Origin: Cytophagales bacterium
Lineage (GTDB): Bacteria; Bacteroidota; Bacteroidia; Cytophagales; Microscillaceae
Assembly: GCA_013298075.1 (NCBI GenBank)
Contig: JAAFJG010000031.1
Span: forward strand, 1 to 48,337
DNA length: 48,337 bases
Reading direction: 5' to 3'
A model generated the notes under the pieces. The model was not told where the DNA came from. It saw nothing but the letters and a program-made list of their open reading frames with translations, and ran no database searches. How positions within the stretch are numbered: the stretch's first letter is position 1; each line of letters opens with the position of its first letter. Of the stretch, positions 24,138 through 32,420 are shown piece after piece. The position numbers and the translations under genes were made by a program.

Positions 24138-24953
24138 TTATAATTTGATATTTACGCCCATTGCTAACAAAATTAATATGGTCATTCCCAAAATAATTCG
24201 GTAATATCCAAACCATTTAAAACCATATTTTGCTAAAAATCCAATGAAAAATTTAATCGCAATCATCGCCACAATAAACGCCACTACATTGCCCAAAGCC
24301 AATATTTTCCATTGCTCAGTGGTGATAGTTTTATACGATTTTAATAATTGGTAACTCGAAGCCAAAAACATAGTCGGAACAGCCAAAAAGAATGAAAATT
24401 CAGCCGCATTCAAACGAGAAAGTTTTTGGGTCAATCCACCAATAATCGTAGAGGCAGAGCGAGAAAGCCCCGGAAAAATCATTGCTAAACATTGAAAAAG
24501 TCCGATAATAAACGAAGTTTTATAAGAAATTTCTTTATTTTCTGTAGTGTTTTTTTCGTTACTTTTTTCGTTATCTTGTTCATTTTTTTGAAACCATTTG
24601 TCAATAAACAATAAAATAATGCCACCTAATAACAAATTTAAAGCAATTACCCACACTCTTTCTAAGGCTGCCTCTATGAAATCATTTAACAAAAGACCAA
24701 AAAAAACGGCTGGAATAACTGCCACAATCAATTTAAAATAAAAATCAACACTTTGAAAAAAACGTTTCCAATACAAAACAACCACAGACAAAATCGCCCC
24801 CAATTGAATATTTACTTCGAATATTTTTGTAAAATTTTCTTGATTGATGCCCATCAAAGCAGAGGCAATAATCATGTGACCTGTAGAAGAAATAGGTAAA
24901 AATTCGGTTAAACCTTCTATAATTGCTAAAATAATAGCCTCAATCCAAGACAT
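24138..24953 (-). CDS. uppP: Undecaprenyl-diphosphatase UppP/BacA
   Basis: A 271-residue integral membrane phosphatase that recycles undecaprenyl diphosphate to the monophosphate carrier for peptidoglycan and surface polysaccharide synthesis. Its overexpression gives bacitracin tolerance in other bacteria. The signature [14 protein letters not shown] (13-26) and the second active-site block [10 protein letters not shown] (160-169, with S164-R165) are intact. About seven to eight hydrophobic helices are visible. A hydrophilic insertion (about 122-143, rich in Asn, Glu and Lys) sits between two of them and is longer than in many homologues. It is the first gene of a four-gene operon. A TAGTTTTG box lies upstream (24994-25001). 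Confidence 0.93.
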   Translation of the reverse strand: MSWIEAIILAIIEGLTEFLPISSTGHMIIASALMGINQENFTKIFEVNIQLGAILSVVVLYWKRFFQSVDFYFKLIVAVIPAVFFGLLLNDFIEAALERVWVIALNLLLGGIILLFIDKWFQKNEQDNEKSNEKNTTENKEISYKTSFIIGLFQCLAMIFPGLSRSASTIIGGLTQKLSRLNAAEFSFFLAVPTMFLASSYQLLKSYKTITTEQWKILALGNVVAFIVAMIAIKFFIGFLAKYGFKWFGYYRIILGMTILILLAMGVNIKL

Positions 24954-24993
24954 ATTTTTGAGTTAAGAAATAATGTTTTTAATAATTTATTTG

Positions 24994-25001
24994 CAAAACT
25001 A
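24994..25001 (-). promoter_or_regulatory. Putative -7 box of the uppP operon
   Basis: TAGTTTTG on the minus strand, 41 bases before the uppP ATG, fits TAnnTTTG. No -33 TTG is at the expected distance. Confidence 0.4.
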
Positions 25002-25171
25002 ATACAAATATTTTGAAACTAAAAATAACCTACCTCTAAATAAAAATTTATCAATATAATTTTGAATAAAATGAACTAAAAATTGCTTTTTTTGGAGATA
25101 AAAAATATTCCAAATCTATATTATTTTTCAAAAAAAAGTCGTATTTATTTTAATTTCTAATATTTTTAGCT

Positions 25172-25179
25172 TAATTTTG
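25172..25179 (+). promoter_or_regulatory. Putative -7 box of the DUF4837 gene
   Basis: TAATTTTG, 24 bases before the ATG at 25203, fits TAnnTTTG. The -33 element is not clear. Confidence 0.45.
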
Positions 25180-25202
25180 CCTAAAAATTTAGTTAATTTT
25201 AT

Positions 25203-26303
25203 ATGAAAAAAAATATTTTTATAATTTGTGCGATTTTTTTTAGCACCTTGTTAATAAACTGCACAGGGAATCTAGAAAATTCAAATACAGGAGATGGAAC
25301 TAATCCTAATCAACTGATAGGAAGCAAGGGCGCACCACTCGAAATGGTCGTTGTGATGAATCCTAAATATTTGAATGATACACTTGGTTTAGCCGTAAAA
25401 AATGCTTTGGGCGCTCCCACTGCCGTTTTACCACAAGATGAACCTTATTTTAATGTTATCAAAACGCACCCAGAAGGTTTAGGTAAATTTTTAAAAGGAC
25501 ATAATAATTTGATGTTTTTGGTGGATATGTCCGATAAAACTGTGATAGGAGATTTATTAACCAAAATGTTTACCAAAGAAACGTTAGAAAAAGCATTGAA
25601 AGATAGACCGATTGTTTCGCTTACTCAAAAAGATAAATTTGCGAATGGACAGCATATCTTGTATTTAATTGCTCGAAATTATGACGATTTATTGGTGCAT
25701 TTAGATAAAGAAATGCCAAGAGTAATTGAGTTTTTTAGGCAAGCAGAAAGGGAGAGATTATTGGCACAACTTTTACAAAGAGGTGAAAAACAACAAAAAA
25801 AATTAGAAAAACTCATCAAAGAAAAAACAAATATTTCTATTCCTGTTCCGTCTGGATATCAATTAGTGAAACAAAAAGAGAATTTTTTGTGGTTGAGGTC
25901 GCCCGGTGAAGTAGATAAAAATATTACTATTTCTTATGGCGAATACAAAGATAAAAATATGTTCGAAATCAATAATATTATCAAATGGAGAAATGATTTT
26001 GGGTTTCGATTGATGAATGACACAACTATCAAAGATTCTTATATGGACACACAAATCACGCCTGAAGCACCTATTCAAAATAAAGTAATGACTTTGAATA
26101 AAAAATATACAAACGAATATCGTGGTTTGTGGTGTTTTCACAACAAAAATGGTGGTGGCGGATTTGTGAGTTATGCTTTTGTTGATGAAAAAAATAAACG
26201 TTTTTATTATGTAGAAGGTTTTGTATATGCGCCCGGAAAAGCAAAACGTGGAGGATATTTGGAGTTAGAATCTTTGATAAGATTAGCAAAAATAGAGGAA
26301 TAA
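25203..26303 (+). CDS. DUF4837 family lipoprotein
   Basis: A 366-residue envelope lipoprotein. The signal peptide ends in LINC (C20), followed by a short polar linker. The body matches the DUF4837 family of Bacteroidota. An N-terminal GAPLEMVVVMNPKYLNDTLG block starts near residue 48, and a long charged helix (about 170-215, RQAERERLLAQLLQRGEKQQ) separates two alpha/beta halves. The second half has GYQLVKQKENFLWLRSPG and ends with FVYAPGKAKRGGYLELESL. The function of the family is unknown. It stands alone on the plus strand between divergent neighbours. No metal-binding or catalytic motif is apparent. Confidence 0.82.
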   Translation: MKKNIFIICAIFFSTLLINCTGNLENSNTGDGTNPNQLIGSKGAPLEMVVVMNPKYLNDTLGLAVKNALGAPTAVLPQDEPYFNVIKTHPEGLGKFLKGHNNLMFLVDMSDKTVIGDLLTKMFTKETLEKALKDRPIVSLTQKDKFANGQHILYLIARNYDDLLVHLDKEMPRVIEFFRQAERERLLAQLLQRGEKQQKKLEKLIKEKTNISIPVPSGYQLVKQKENFLWLRSPGEVDKNITISYGEYKDKNMFEINNIIKWRNDFGFRLMNDTTIKDSYMDTQITPEAPIQNKVMTLNKKYTNEYRGLWCFHNKNGGGGFVSYAFVDEKNKRFYYVEGFVYAPGKAKRGGYLELESLIRLAKIEE

Positions 26304-26733
26304 AGTAAAAAAAGTCATCAATTTATCATACAATACAAACGAAATTTAATGTTTCTTTTTTATGATAAACTGGTGACGATTTAGAGTGCAGCATTTATAT
26401 TTTTTCTCAAATATATTTTTTGCTTTTGTAGATTCAACTAAGAACGATAATTCATTTTTTATTTTTGTAGCTATAATTTAAAACTGACGATTTGTTTTTT
26501 TGATTTATTTTTTTAATTCTTTTGAGAAAAATTATAAAGCAAAAGTAAAAATATTTCTCATTTTTTCCAAAAAACATACCCCTACAAATACCCTACATCG
26601 TTATATTTCTTAAAATAATGATATAAAATATGAAAATAATTATATTTTTTTTGTTATAAATAAAAAAATCTCAAAAAATAAAAATATTTTTTGAGATTTT
26701 TTATAAAGACTTTTTATGTAATTTTTTTATTGA
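26304..26733. other. Intergenic region, no gene seen
   Basis: A/T-rich spacer. It contains an imperfect stem after the DUF4837 gene (26314-26330 with 26362-26376, GTCA.CA.TTTATCAT) that lacks a T run. It also holds two ATTTTTGTAG strings (around 26423 and 26463) and the bacilliredoxin terminator at the right edge. I see no coding or RNA gene. Confidence 0.5.
26662..26702 (-). terminator. Terminator of the bacilliredoxin gene
   Basis: AAAAAATCTCAAAAAATA and its complement TATTTTTTGAGATTTTTT form a stem with T runs on both strands. It lies 32 bases after the stop codon on the minus strand. Confidence 0.85.
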
Positions 26734-27153
26734 CTACGCACAAAATTCTTCAAAAACCATTTTCAAATGTTCTGCAATCATATTGGCATTTCTACCTTCG
26801 ATATGATGTCTTTCTACAAAATGCACCAATTCACCATCTTTAAATAAAGCAATAGAAGGAGAAGAAGGAGGATAAGGCATCAAATATTCTCTTGTTTTGG
26901 CGGTCGCATCTGTATCAACGCCTGCAAAAACAGTAACTAAATTAGTAGGTTTGTGTGTAGAATTTTGCAACGCTAACTTCACACCCGGGCGAGCAGCCCC
27001 TGCCGCGCAACCACAAACAGAATTTACAACTACTAAAGCAGTACCTTTTTGACTGTTCATAAAACTATCTACTTCCGTATTTGTTTTCAATTCTTGAAAA
27101 CCTGCCGAAGTTAAATCTGCACGCATAGGTGCAACTAAATGTTCTGGATACAT
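26734..27153 (-). CDS. BrxA/BrxB family bacilliredoxin
   Basis: A 139-residue thioredoxin-fold protein of the YphP/YqiW (DUF1094) family. In Firmicutes these proteins remove bacillithiol from oxidised protein cysteines. The active site CGC (C47-G48-C49) lies in VVVNSVCGCAAGAARPGV and is unchanged from the family. The N-terminal MYPEHLVAPMRADL and C-terminal PSIALFKDGELVHFVERHHIEGR blocks are also typical. Many Bacteroidota encode it and are thought to use bacillithiol. It is a cytoplasmic single gene with its own terminator. Partner genes for bacillithiol synthesis are not in this window. Confidence 0.92.
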   Translation of the reverse strand: MYPEHLVAPMRADLTSAGFQELKTNTEVDSFMNSQKGTALVVVNSVCGCAAGAARPGVKLALQNSTHKPTNLVTVFAGVDTDATAKTREYLMPYPPSSPSIALFKDGELVHFVERHHIEGRNANMIAEHLKMVFEEFCA

Positions 27154-27376
27154 ATAATTAGAATCTCGATTAATAACACTAAAAAAAATATTTTTTAATG
27201 CAAATTCCTTTAGAGTTAAATAGGAATTTTTCTTTCTTTAATAACAAAACAAAAAACATTTTGATTTTGTTCTATTTTTAAAAAATAAAATATTTTTTTT
27301 GAAAAATCATCAAAATATAAAAAAAGTGCAATTATATCTTTGAAATAAACAAGTCAATATTAATAAATCATTAAAA

Positions 27377-27408
27377 ATTGCAATTTTATTTTTTATTTTG
27401 TAACTTTG
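27377..27408 (+). promoter_or_regulatory. Promoter of gldC
   Basis: ATTG (27377-27380), a 20-base spacer and TAACTTTG (27401-27408). The box ends 21 bases before the ATG at 27430 and overlaps an alternative start at 27406, which is therefore excluded. Confidence 0.75.
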
Positions 27409-27429
27409 CATCAAAAAAAACGTACTTTT

Positions 27430-27774
27430 ATGAAGAAATCAAATATTCACCTCGAAGTAGGCTTGGATAACCAAGAAATTCCCGATACAATTCATTGGAC
27501 AGCAGACGATGCTCCCTCTGAAGGAAAACAAGAAGCGAAAGCATTTTCGTTATCAATTTGGGATAGTTCAGAACAAGGCACTTTGAAAATAGATTTGTGG
27601 ACAAAAGATATGGAAGTTTTTGAAATGAAAAGATTTTTCATTGAAATTCTCTCTGGAATGTCGGATACTATTCGCAACTCAACGCAAGATGAAATAATGG
27701 CAATGGATATTGATAATCTTGCCAAAGATTTCACAAAAAGATTGGAAAAAGAAATGCAAATGGCAAAAGGCTAA
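27430..27774 (+). CDS. gldC: Gliding motility protein GldC
   Basis: A 114-residue cytoplasmic protein matching GldC. It opens with KKSNIHLEVGLDNQEIPDTI and continues IHWTADDAP, EAKAFSLSIWD, LKIDLWTKDMEVFEMKRFF and a charged C-terminal helix. GldC is one of the Gld proteins of Bacteroidota and aids gliding on surfaces; in Flavobacterium it is not strictly essential for motility. It usually follows gldB, which is absent here. A 76-residue gene follows 42 bases later in the same transcript. Its presence is a strong lineage marker. The start at 27430 is fixed by the promoter at 27377-27408. Confidence 0.92.
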   Translation: MKKSNIHLEVGLDNQEIPDTIHWTADDAPSEGKQEAKAFSLSIWDSSEQGTLKIDLWTKDMEVFEMKRFFIEILSGMSDTIRNSTQDEIMAMDIDNLAKDFTKRLEKEMQMAKG

Positions 27775-27816
27775 ACTTAGGTTTACTAAATCTATCAAAA
27801 ATAAAAAGTAAAAATT

Positions 27817-28047
27817 ATGAGTACAATGAACATTGCTTATATACAAAATTTGGTAGAATCTATCAAAGCCGATAAAATAGGAGAATTAAATTCTTCTTCT
27901 AATTTGATAGTGGGAGAAAATGGTCAAGATAAATTAGCCCATTTAGCGGCTGCTATTTGGATTGCTGATAAAATGCAAATCACTCGATGGGACTTTACAA
28001 CCACTTGGAGTGCTTATGTAGAAAAAACAAAACAAGCATTAAGATAA
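27817..28047 (+). CDS. Small protein of unknown function after gldC
   Basis: A 76-residue soluble protein with an N-terminal helix (MNIAYIQNLVESIKADKIGE), a loop with NLIVGENGQDKLAHLAA, and a C-terminal part rich in aromatic residues (RWDFTTTWSAYVEKTKQAL). No signal peptide, membrane segment or known motif is visible. It shares the gldC transcript and ends before a strong hairpin terminator, so it is a real gene. A role linked to GldC is only a guess. Alternative starts are the ATG at 27817 and the one at 27826. Confidence 0.6.
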   Translation: MSTMNIAYIQNLVESIKADKIGELNSSSNLIVGENGQDKLAHLAAAIWIADKMQITRWDFTTTWSAYVEKTKQALR

Positions 28048-28059
28048 TTTCTCTTAAAA

Positions 28060-28125
28060 AAATATTATCAACATAAATAAAATCAAAAAAAAATGATGTA
28101 AATTTATGTTGATATTTTTATTTTT
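28060..28125 (+). terminator. Terminator of the gldC operon
   Basis: AAATATTATCAACATAAAT (about 28060-28078) pairs with ATTTATGTTGATATTT (28101-28117), followed by TTTATTTTTT. The loop is A-rich and about 20 bases long. Confidence 0.7.
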
Positions 28126-28205
28126 TATAAATTTTAAATTAAAAACATATCTAATTACTTATTTTGATGTAACTTTGCGTAAGTTTTTTTGAAAAAATAA
28201 TTATA

Positions 28206-28333
28206 TTTTGATAACGACTTTTTAATTTTGTCAATAAATATTTATTTTATTATTTCTTTCTCCTCGGTCTGTGGCACACAGACCGAAATAAAAGTTACTA
28301 TTTCGGTCTGTGTGCCACAAACCGAGGATTAAC
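28206..28333 (+). repeat. Dumbbell hairpin repeat, copy C
   Basis: It has the same leader as copies A and B (TTTTGATAACGAC, TAATTTTG) and the palindrome at 28262-28327, then GATTAA. The stem base here is CCTCGG...CCGAGG instead of CCTTGG...CCAAGG, two changes that keep pairing. The left arm apex GTGGCACAC is the reverse complement of the right arm apex GTGTGCCAC, and the loop is inverted relative to copy A. Confidence 0.9.
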
Positions 28334-28380
28334 ATAAAAGAAATGTCATTATCAAATTTAAACCCTAATTTAATAATAAA

Positions 28381-29367
28381 ATGTCTAATATAACATTTAT
28401 AAATCCATACAATAAACAAAAACTAACTCAAATCACAAGAAATGAACAAGAAATTTTAGAAGACAAAGAAGGGAAACGTTTTTTGAAAATCAAAGGTGCC
28501 TTTAGATTTGTTGCTGACGATAATTATACCGAAAATTTTGGATTTCAATGGAATAAATTTACAAAAACACAAATTGATAAGTTTTCTGAAAGTAATCAAA
28601 GTACAGAACGATTTTTAGCGGTTACTCAATGGGATAAAGAGGACTTAAAAAATAAAAATATATTAGAAGTTGGCTCAGGTGCAGGACGCTTTTCAGAAGT
28701 AGTATTGGCAAATACAAATGGAAATTTATATAGTGTAGATTATTCTAATGCGGTGGAAGCCAATTTTAAAAATAATGAACATTATGGAGAAAGACTACAA
28801 TTATTTCAAGCAAGTATTTATGAAATGCCTTTTGAAAATAATAGTTTTGATAAAGTTTTTTGTTTTGGCGTTCTACAACATACACCTGACTTTAAAAAAT
28901 CTGTGCAAGCCTTGATAGATATGGCAAAGCCAAATGCAGAAGTGATTGTAGATTTTTATCCTATTAAAGGTTGGTGGACAAAAATTCATGCAAAATATAT
29001 TTTTAGACCATTTACAAAAAAAATGAGCCACGAAAAATTATTGAAAAAAATTGAAAAAAATGCTAATTTTATGATAAAACTTTCACGCTTTTTTGATAAA
29101 ATTGGGGTAGGAAAAATTACAAATCGATTTATTCCTATTTGTGATATAAAAAATACATTACCTTATCAACAATTATCGCCACAAGAATTAAGAGAATGGG
29201 TAATTTTGGATACATTTGATATGTTTTCGCCTGAATATGATCAACCACAAAAACTTTCTACTGTCAAAAAATGGTTCGAGGAAATGAATATGAAAGAGGT
29301 AGAAGCAAAGTTTATTTCGTATGGTAACGGAAATAGTATTGCAGTCGTAAAAGGTATTAAAAAATAA
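28381..29367 (+). CDS. Class I SAM-dependent methyltransferase
   Basis: A 328-residue cytoplasmic methyltransferase. An N-terminal Trm112-like segment (about 1-45, INPYNKQKLTQI...FRFVADD) is followed by NFGFQWNKF and the Rossmann SAM-binding domain. Motif I is LEVGSGAGRFSEV (95-107), with an acidic residue at the end of strand 2 (YSVDYSNA) and the post-motif FDKVFCFGVLQHTPD. The N-terminal segment plus QWNKF is typical of methyltransferases in sugar or lipid surface pathways, but the substrate is unknown. It stands alone, 54 bases after the palindrome of repeat copy C. The C-terminal 100 residues look like a lid. Confidence 0.85.
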   Translation: MSNITFINPYNKQKLTQITRNEQEILEDKEGKRFLKIKGAFRFVADDNYTENFGFQWNKFTKTQIDKFSESNQSTERFLAVTQWDKEDLKNKNILEVGSGAGRFSEVVLANTNGNLYSVDYSNAVEANFKNNEHYGERLQLFQASIYEMPFENNSFDKVFCFGVLQHTPDFKKSVQALIDMAKPNAEVIVDFYPIKGWWTKIHAKYIFRPFTKKMSHEKLLKKIEKNANFMIKLSRFFDKIGVGKITNRFIPICDIKNTLPYQQLSPQELREWVILDTFDMFSPEYDQPQKLSTVKKWFEEMNMKEVEAKFISYGNGNSIAVVKGIKK

Positions 29368-29456
29368 TTTTTTTTAATTCAAACTTGTTACCTATCACAA
29401 ATTGCACGCAAGTGTGAAACATAAAAAATAAATAAATTTAGTAGAAATTTTTATAC

Positions 29457-29499
29457 AAAAAAACCCTCATTTTTAAACAAAAATGAGGGTTTTTTAATT
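29457..29499. terminator. Bidirectional terminator
   Basis: AAAAAAACCCTCATTTTT and AAAAATGAGGGTTTTTT form a strong stem around AAAC. It separates the methyltransferase (plus) and the DNA methylase (minus), with T runs both ways. Confidence 0.9.
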
Positions 29500-29538
29500 A
29501 ATTCGTGGATTAAAAAGCTGTAATTAACAATATTATTT

Positions 29539-31275
29539 TTAGTTTCTTGTTGATGCTTCTCTGATTACTTTTTCCAAATTATCACTTGTTAATTCATATT
29601 GATTTAATTGTGCAATGTTACTTTGTTTGATGTGTGTTTTTGTTATTTGTAAATAATCAAGATAATTATTTTCTGAAAAATCCGAATACTCAGAAAAATA
29701 ATCTGTATGAATAGGCAATAATTCTAAATCACTTCTCAATACTTTATGTGTGGAAAATAATCTATTAAAAAGCCAATTAATAATTTCACTATTGAGCAAA
29801 TCAGTAAGTTGTTTATTTGTAATATTGATATTTATAGGAATACATACATTTGCACTATTCAAAATAAACCGTTGTGCAGTATCACAAAAAAAGCATAAAT
29901 TAGAAGAAATAAACTTATAAATAAGTTTTTCTTTGGCTTGGTACATTTTTAATGGGGCAACTTGCTGAAAATTTGAAAAATCATTTAATATAAAAGTTTT
30001 AGGCTCTTTTAAGCCATTTTTTGTAATATCAGAACCTTTATAAATTGGAACATAATTTTCTTTTTCTGTATCACTACAAAATCTTTCGTTATTTCCTGTT
30101 ACAATACCCAACGCCCATGTAGCCTTTTGTTTTAATGTAATATGTTTTGTTGCGTATAATTTTTCTATTACTTTTGTTTCATTTTCATTTGCCCAAAAAT
30201 TAAAAATCATTTTTGGATTTTGTTTAAAAGAATCCAAACTTCTTTTAAAAGTTACATCACCCAAACAACATTCTATTTCATTTGATATTGAATTTGTATT
30301 TTCAATAATAATGGTTTGTGCTTTCGTTACCAAACCTTTAAATGCTTTGTCATAATCTATAAAACGCAAGATTTTTTTTGTGCTTATTTTCTTTCTTATA
30401 TCTTCAAAAGTTGTGATATTAAAAAATGCTTCTTGCACCAAAAAACCCAAAATACCGACTTGTTTGAGTATATGTAGGCTTGCACCCATAAACAAAGATG
30501 TAGTATCCAAACTATTACCACAACCATATTTTAGCGCAAATTTTTCTTTATTTTCTTTGTCAATTTTTTTGCCCCAAGGCGGATTTGTAAGTATTAAATC
30601 AAAAAATAATCCTTTTTCATTCAATTTAAAAGCCTCTTGTAAAAAATCACCTACTTTTATATGTGGTGTTTCAAAGCCAAATTCTTGTTTTATACGTTCT
30701 TTTGTGATAAAAACTGCATTTTCGTCTATATCAAAACCATATACATTTTCAGGAGAAATGCCCGATTTTATGGCTTCAATAATAAAATTGCCTGAACCAC
30801 AACAAGGGTCTAAAAATTTAAAGTGATTATCAATATTATTGTCAATTATTATATTTTTAAACATATCTTTCACCACCCAAGAAGGCGTGTAATAAATGCC
30901 TTCTTTGTTGCGATAGGCATTTGACAAAGTGTTTTCGTATTCAATACCAAGTTTTTCACCATCAATATTTTTACGATTAAAATTTTCAATAAATGAATTT
31001 ATTTTATTGGAGATTTTTTCATTATTAAGGTTATCTTTTGGTAATTTATCTTCTTTCAATGATTTATTTGCTCTTAAATTTAACTTTTCTTTGCCTGCAA
31101 TATTTGTCATAAAATTATCAAAAGAATCTTTGGTAATCACGCCTTTGCTTAACATTTCTAAATAACCTGTTTTTATCCAATTACGAATAGTTGCAGTAGA
31201 AACATTTGCTTTTTTAGAGGCAATTTCAATCGTAAAACCCAATATTTCTACTTCTTTAAATAAATTTGATTGCAT
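29539..31275 (-). CDS. Solitary N6-adenine DNA methylase with N-terminal HTH
   Basis: A 578-residue protein. The N-terminal helix-turn-helix of MerR/excisionase type (about 10-58, TIEIASKKANVSTATIRNWIKTGYLEM) is unusual for a methylase. The catalytic core has GIYYTPSWVV (127-135), motif I DPCCGSGNF (156-164) and motif IV NPPW (231-234), so it is an N6-adenine methyltransferase of the Eco57I/TaqI-like gamma class. The C-terminal half (about 350-560) is a specificity-type domain with KEPKTFILNDF and ICIPININITN-like segments. No restriction endonuclease is adjacent and no nuclease motif is visible in the protein, so it looks like an orphan methylase. Possible roles are regulation or protection against a restriction enzyme encoded elsewhere. 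Confidence 0.85.
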   Translation of the reverse strand: MQSNLFKEVEILGFTIEIASKKANVSTATIRNWIKTGYLEMLSKGVITKDSFDNFMTNIAGKEKLNLRANKSLKEDKLPKDNLNNEKISNKINSFIENFNRKNIDGEKLGIEYENTLSNAYRNKEGIYYTPSWVVKDMFKNIIIDNNIDNHFKFLDPCCGSGNFIIEAIKSGISPENVYGFDIDENAVFITKERIKQEFGFETPHIKVGDFLQEAFKLNEKGLFFDLILTNPPWGKKIDKENKEKFALKYGCGNSLDTTSLFMGASLHILKQVGILGFLVQEAFFNITTFEDIRKKISTKKILRFIDYDKAFKGLVTKAQTIIIENTNSISNEIECCLGDVTFKRSLDSFKQNPKMIFNFWANENETKVIEKLYATKHITLKQKATWALGIVTGNNERFCSDTEKENYVPIYKGSDITKNGLKEPKTFILNDFSNFQQVAPLKMYQAKEKLIYKFISSNLCFFCDTAQRFILNSANVCIPININITNKQLTDLLNSEIINWLFNRLFSTHKVLRSDLELLPIHTDYFSEYSDFSENNYLDYLQITKTHIKQSNIAQLNQYELTSDNLEKVIREASTRN

Positions 31276-31325
31276 AGTTTAAAAATTATTGATAAGATAA
31301 AAATATAATTATTAGTTTTTGATAC

Positions 31326-31398
31326 CCTCCAAATAAATCTGGAGGATATTCAAAAAATACTTTTCAAAAAAATATTTTCATTTTTTGCACAAATTTCC
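31326..31398 (+). repeat. CCTCCAG palindrome repeat, copy 5
   Basis: CCTCCAAATAAATCTGGAGG (31326-31345, one change that unpairs one base) and the tail ending GCACAAATTTCCTA (to 31398). The GGCTAAAGCC part is missing. It lies just upstream of the methylase start, on the opposite strand. Confidence 0.8.
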
Positions 31399-31430
31399 TA
31401 AAAAACTATGCTTTTATTCTGTACGATTAA

Positions 31431-32396
31431 TTACATTAGTTTTTTGATAATATCTTCTGCCGAAATTCCTTCTGCTTCTGCTCTAAAATTTCTTACAATT
31501 CTATGTCTTAAAATAGGAAAAGCAACAGATTTTATGTCTTCTATATCAGGAGAATATTTTCCTCTTAATAAAGTTTGACACTTTGCCGCCAAAATTAAAT
31601 TTTGAGACGCTCTCGGTCCCGCACCCCATTCTAAAAAATCATTCGTTTCTTTGGTAGCAAATTCTGAATTTGGGCGAGTTTTATGAACTAATCTTACAGC
31701 ATAATCAATCACATTATCCGCCACAGGCACACGCCTTACTAATTGCTGAAAATATAAAATTTCTTCGCCTGAAATAACCGTATTGACTTGTGGTTTATAA
31801 TCAGAAGTTGTATTTTTGATGACTTGTTTTTCTTGTTCAAAGCTTGGATAATCTAAACTAATATTGAACATAAAACGGTCTAATTGTGCTTCTGGCAACG
31901 GATATGTACCTTCCTGCTCGATTGGATTTTGGGTTGCCAATACAAAAAATGGTCTTCCTAAATCGTATCTTTTTCCTGCAATCGTAACCGCATATTCTTG
32001 CATAGCTTCCAACAAAGCCGACTGCGTTTTGGGTGGAGTACGGTTAATTTCATCAGCTAAAATAATATTAGCAAAAATTGCTCCTTTGATAAATTTAAAA
32101 TTTCTTTCTTGGTCTAATGTTTCTGCTCCCAAAATATCAGAAGGCATCAAATCAGGCGTAAATTGAATACGATTAAAACTCAAATCTAAAGCAGAAGCAA
32201 TGGTTTGAATAGTTAATGTTTTGGCTAAACCCGGCACCCCTACCAACAAACAATGTCCTTGACAAAAAACAGCGGTTAATAATTGATGAATTACTTCATC
32301 TTGCCCAACGATTACTTTTGCAATTTCTTGTTTTAAGGCTTTATAAGTAGAAGCCAAAGCATCTGCTGCCTCTACATCAGAACGAAATTCTGTCAT
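31431..32396 (-). CDS. MoxR family AAA+ ATPase
   Basis: A 321-residue AAA+ ATPase of the MoxR family. Walker A is GVPGLAKT (53-60), Walker B is IILADEIN (111-118), sensor 1 lies in FFVLATQNPIEQEGTYPLPEAQ (about 146-167) and the arginine region is in LDRFMFN. MoxR proteins act as chaperones for maturation of metal-containing enzymes or surface proteins, usually with VWA-domain and DUF58 partners. Here the usual partners are not downstream, since the following gene is a DNA methylase. Upstream, 24 bases away, is the SurA-like isomerase, so the two form an operon and may act together in envelope stress. It is cytoplasmic. Confidence 0.92.
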   Translation of the reverse strand: MTEFRSDVEAADALASTYKALKQEIAKVIVGQDEVIHQLLTAVFCQGHCLLVGVPGLAKTLTIQTIASALDLSFNRIQFTPDLMPSDILGAETLDQERNFKFIKGAIFANIILADEINRTPPKTQSALLEAMQEYAVTIAGKRYDLGRPFFVLATQNPIEQEGTYPLPEAQLDRFMFNISLDYPSFEQEKQVIKNTTSDYKPQVNTVISGEEILYFQQLVRRVPVADNVIDYAVRLVHKTRPNSEFATKETNDFLEWGAGPRASQNLILAAKCQTLLRGKYSPDIEDIKSVAFPILRHRIVRNFRAEAEGISAEDIIKKLM

Positions 32397-32420
32397 TTTA
32401 TTTATATTAAATTTCTTTTT

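Larger units (their letters stand above)
28048..28380. other. Intergenic region with dumbbell repeat
   Basis: No gene is seen. It holds the gldC operon terminator (28060-28125) and dumbbell repeat copy C (28206-28333). The intervening 80 bases are A/T-rich with nothing recognisable. Confidence 0.65.

Noticed and set aside
26304-26733. Small RNA gene in the spacer between DUF4837 and bacilliredoxin
   Set aside because: Only a weak imperfect stem and no promoter with terminator on the same strand.
30380-30826. 148-residue plus-strand frame opposite the orphan methylase
   Set aside because: It is the complement of conserved methylase motifs (DPCCGSG, NPPW) and has no features of its own.
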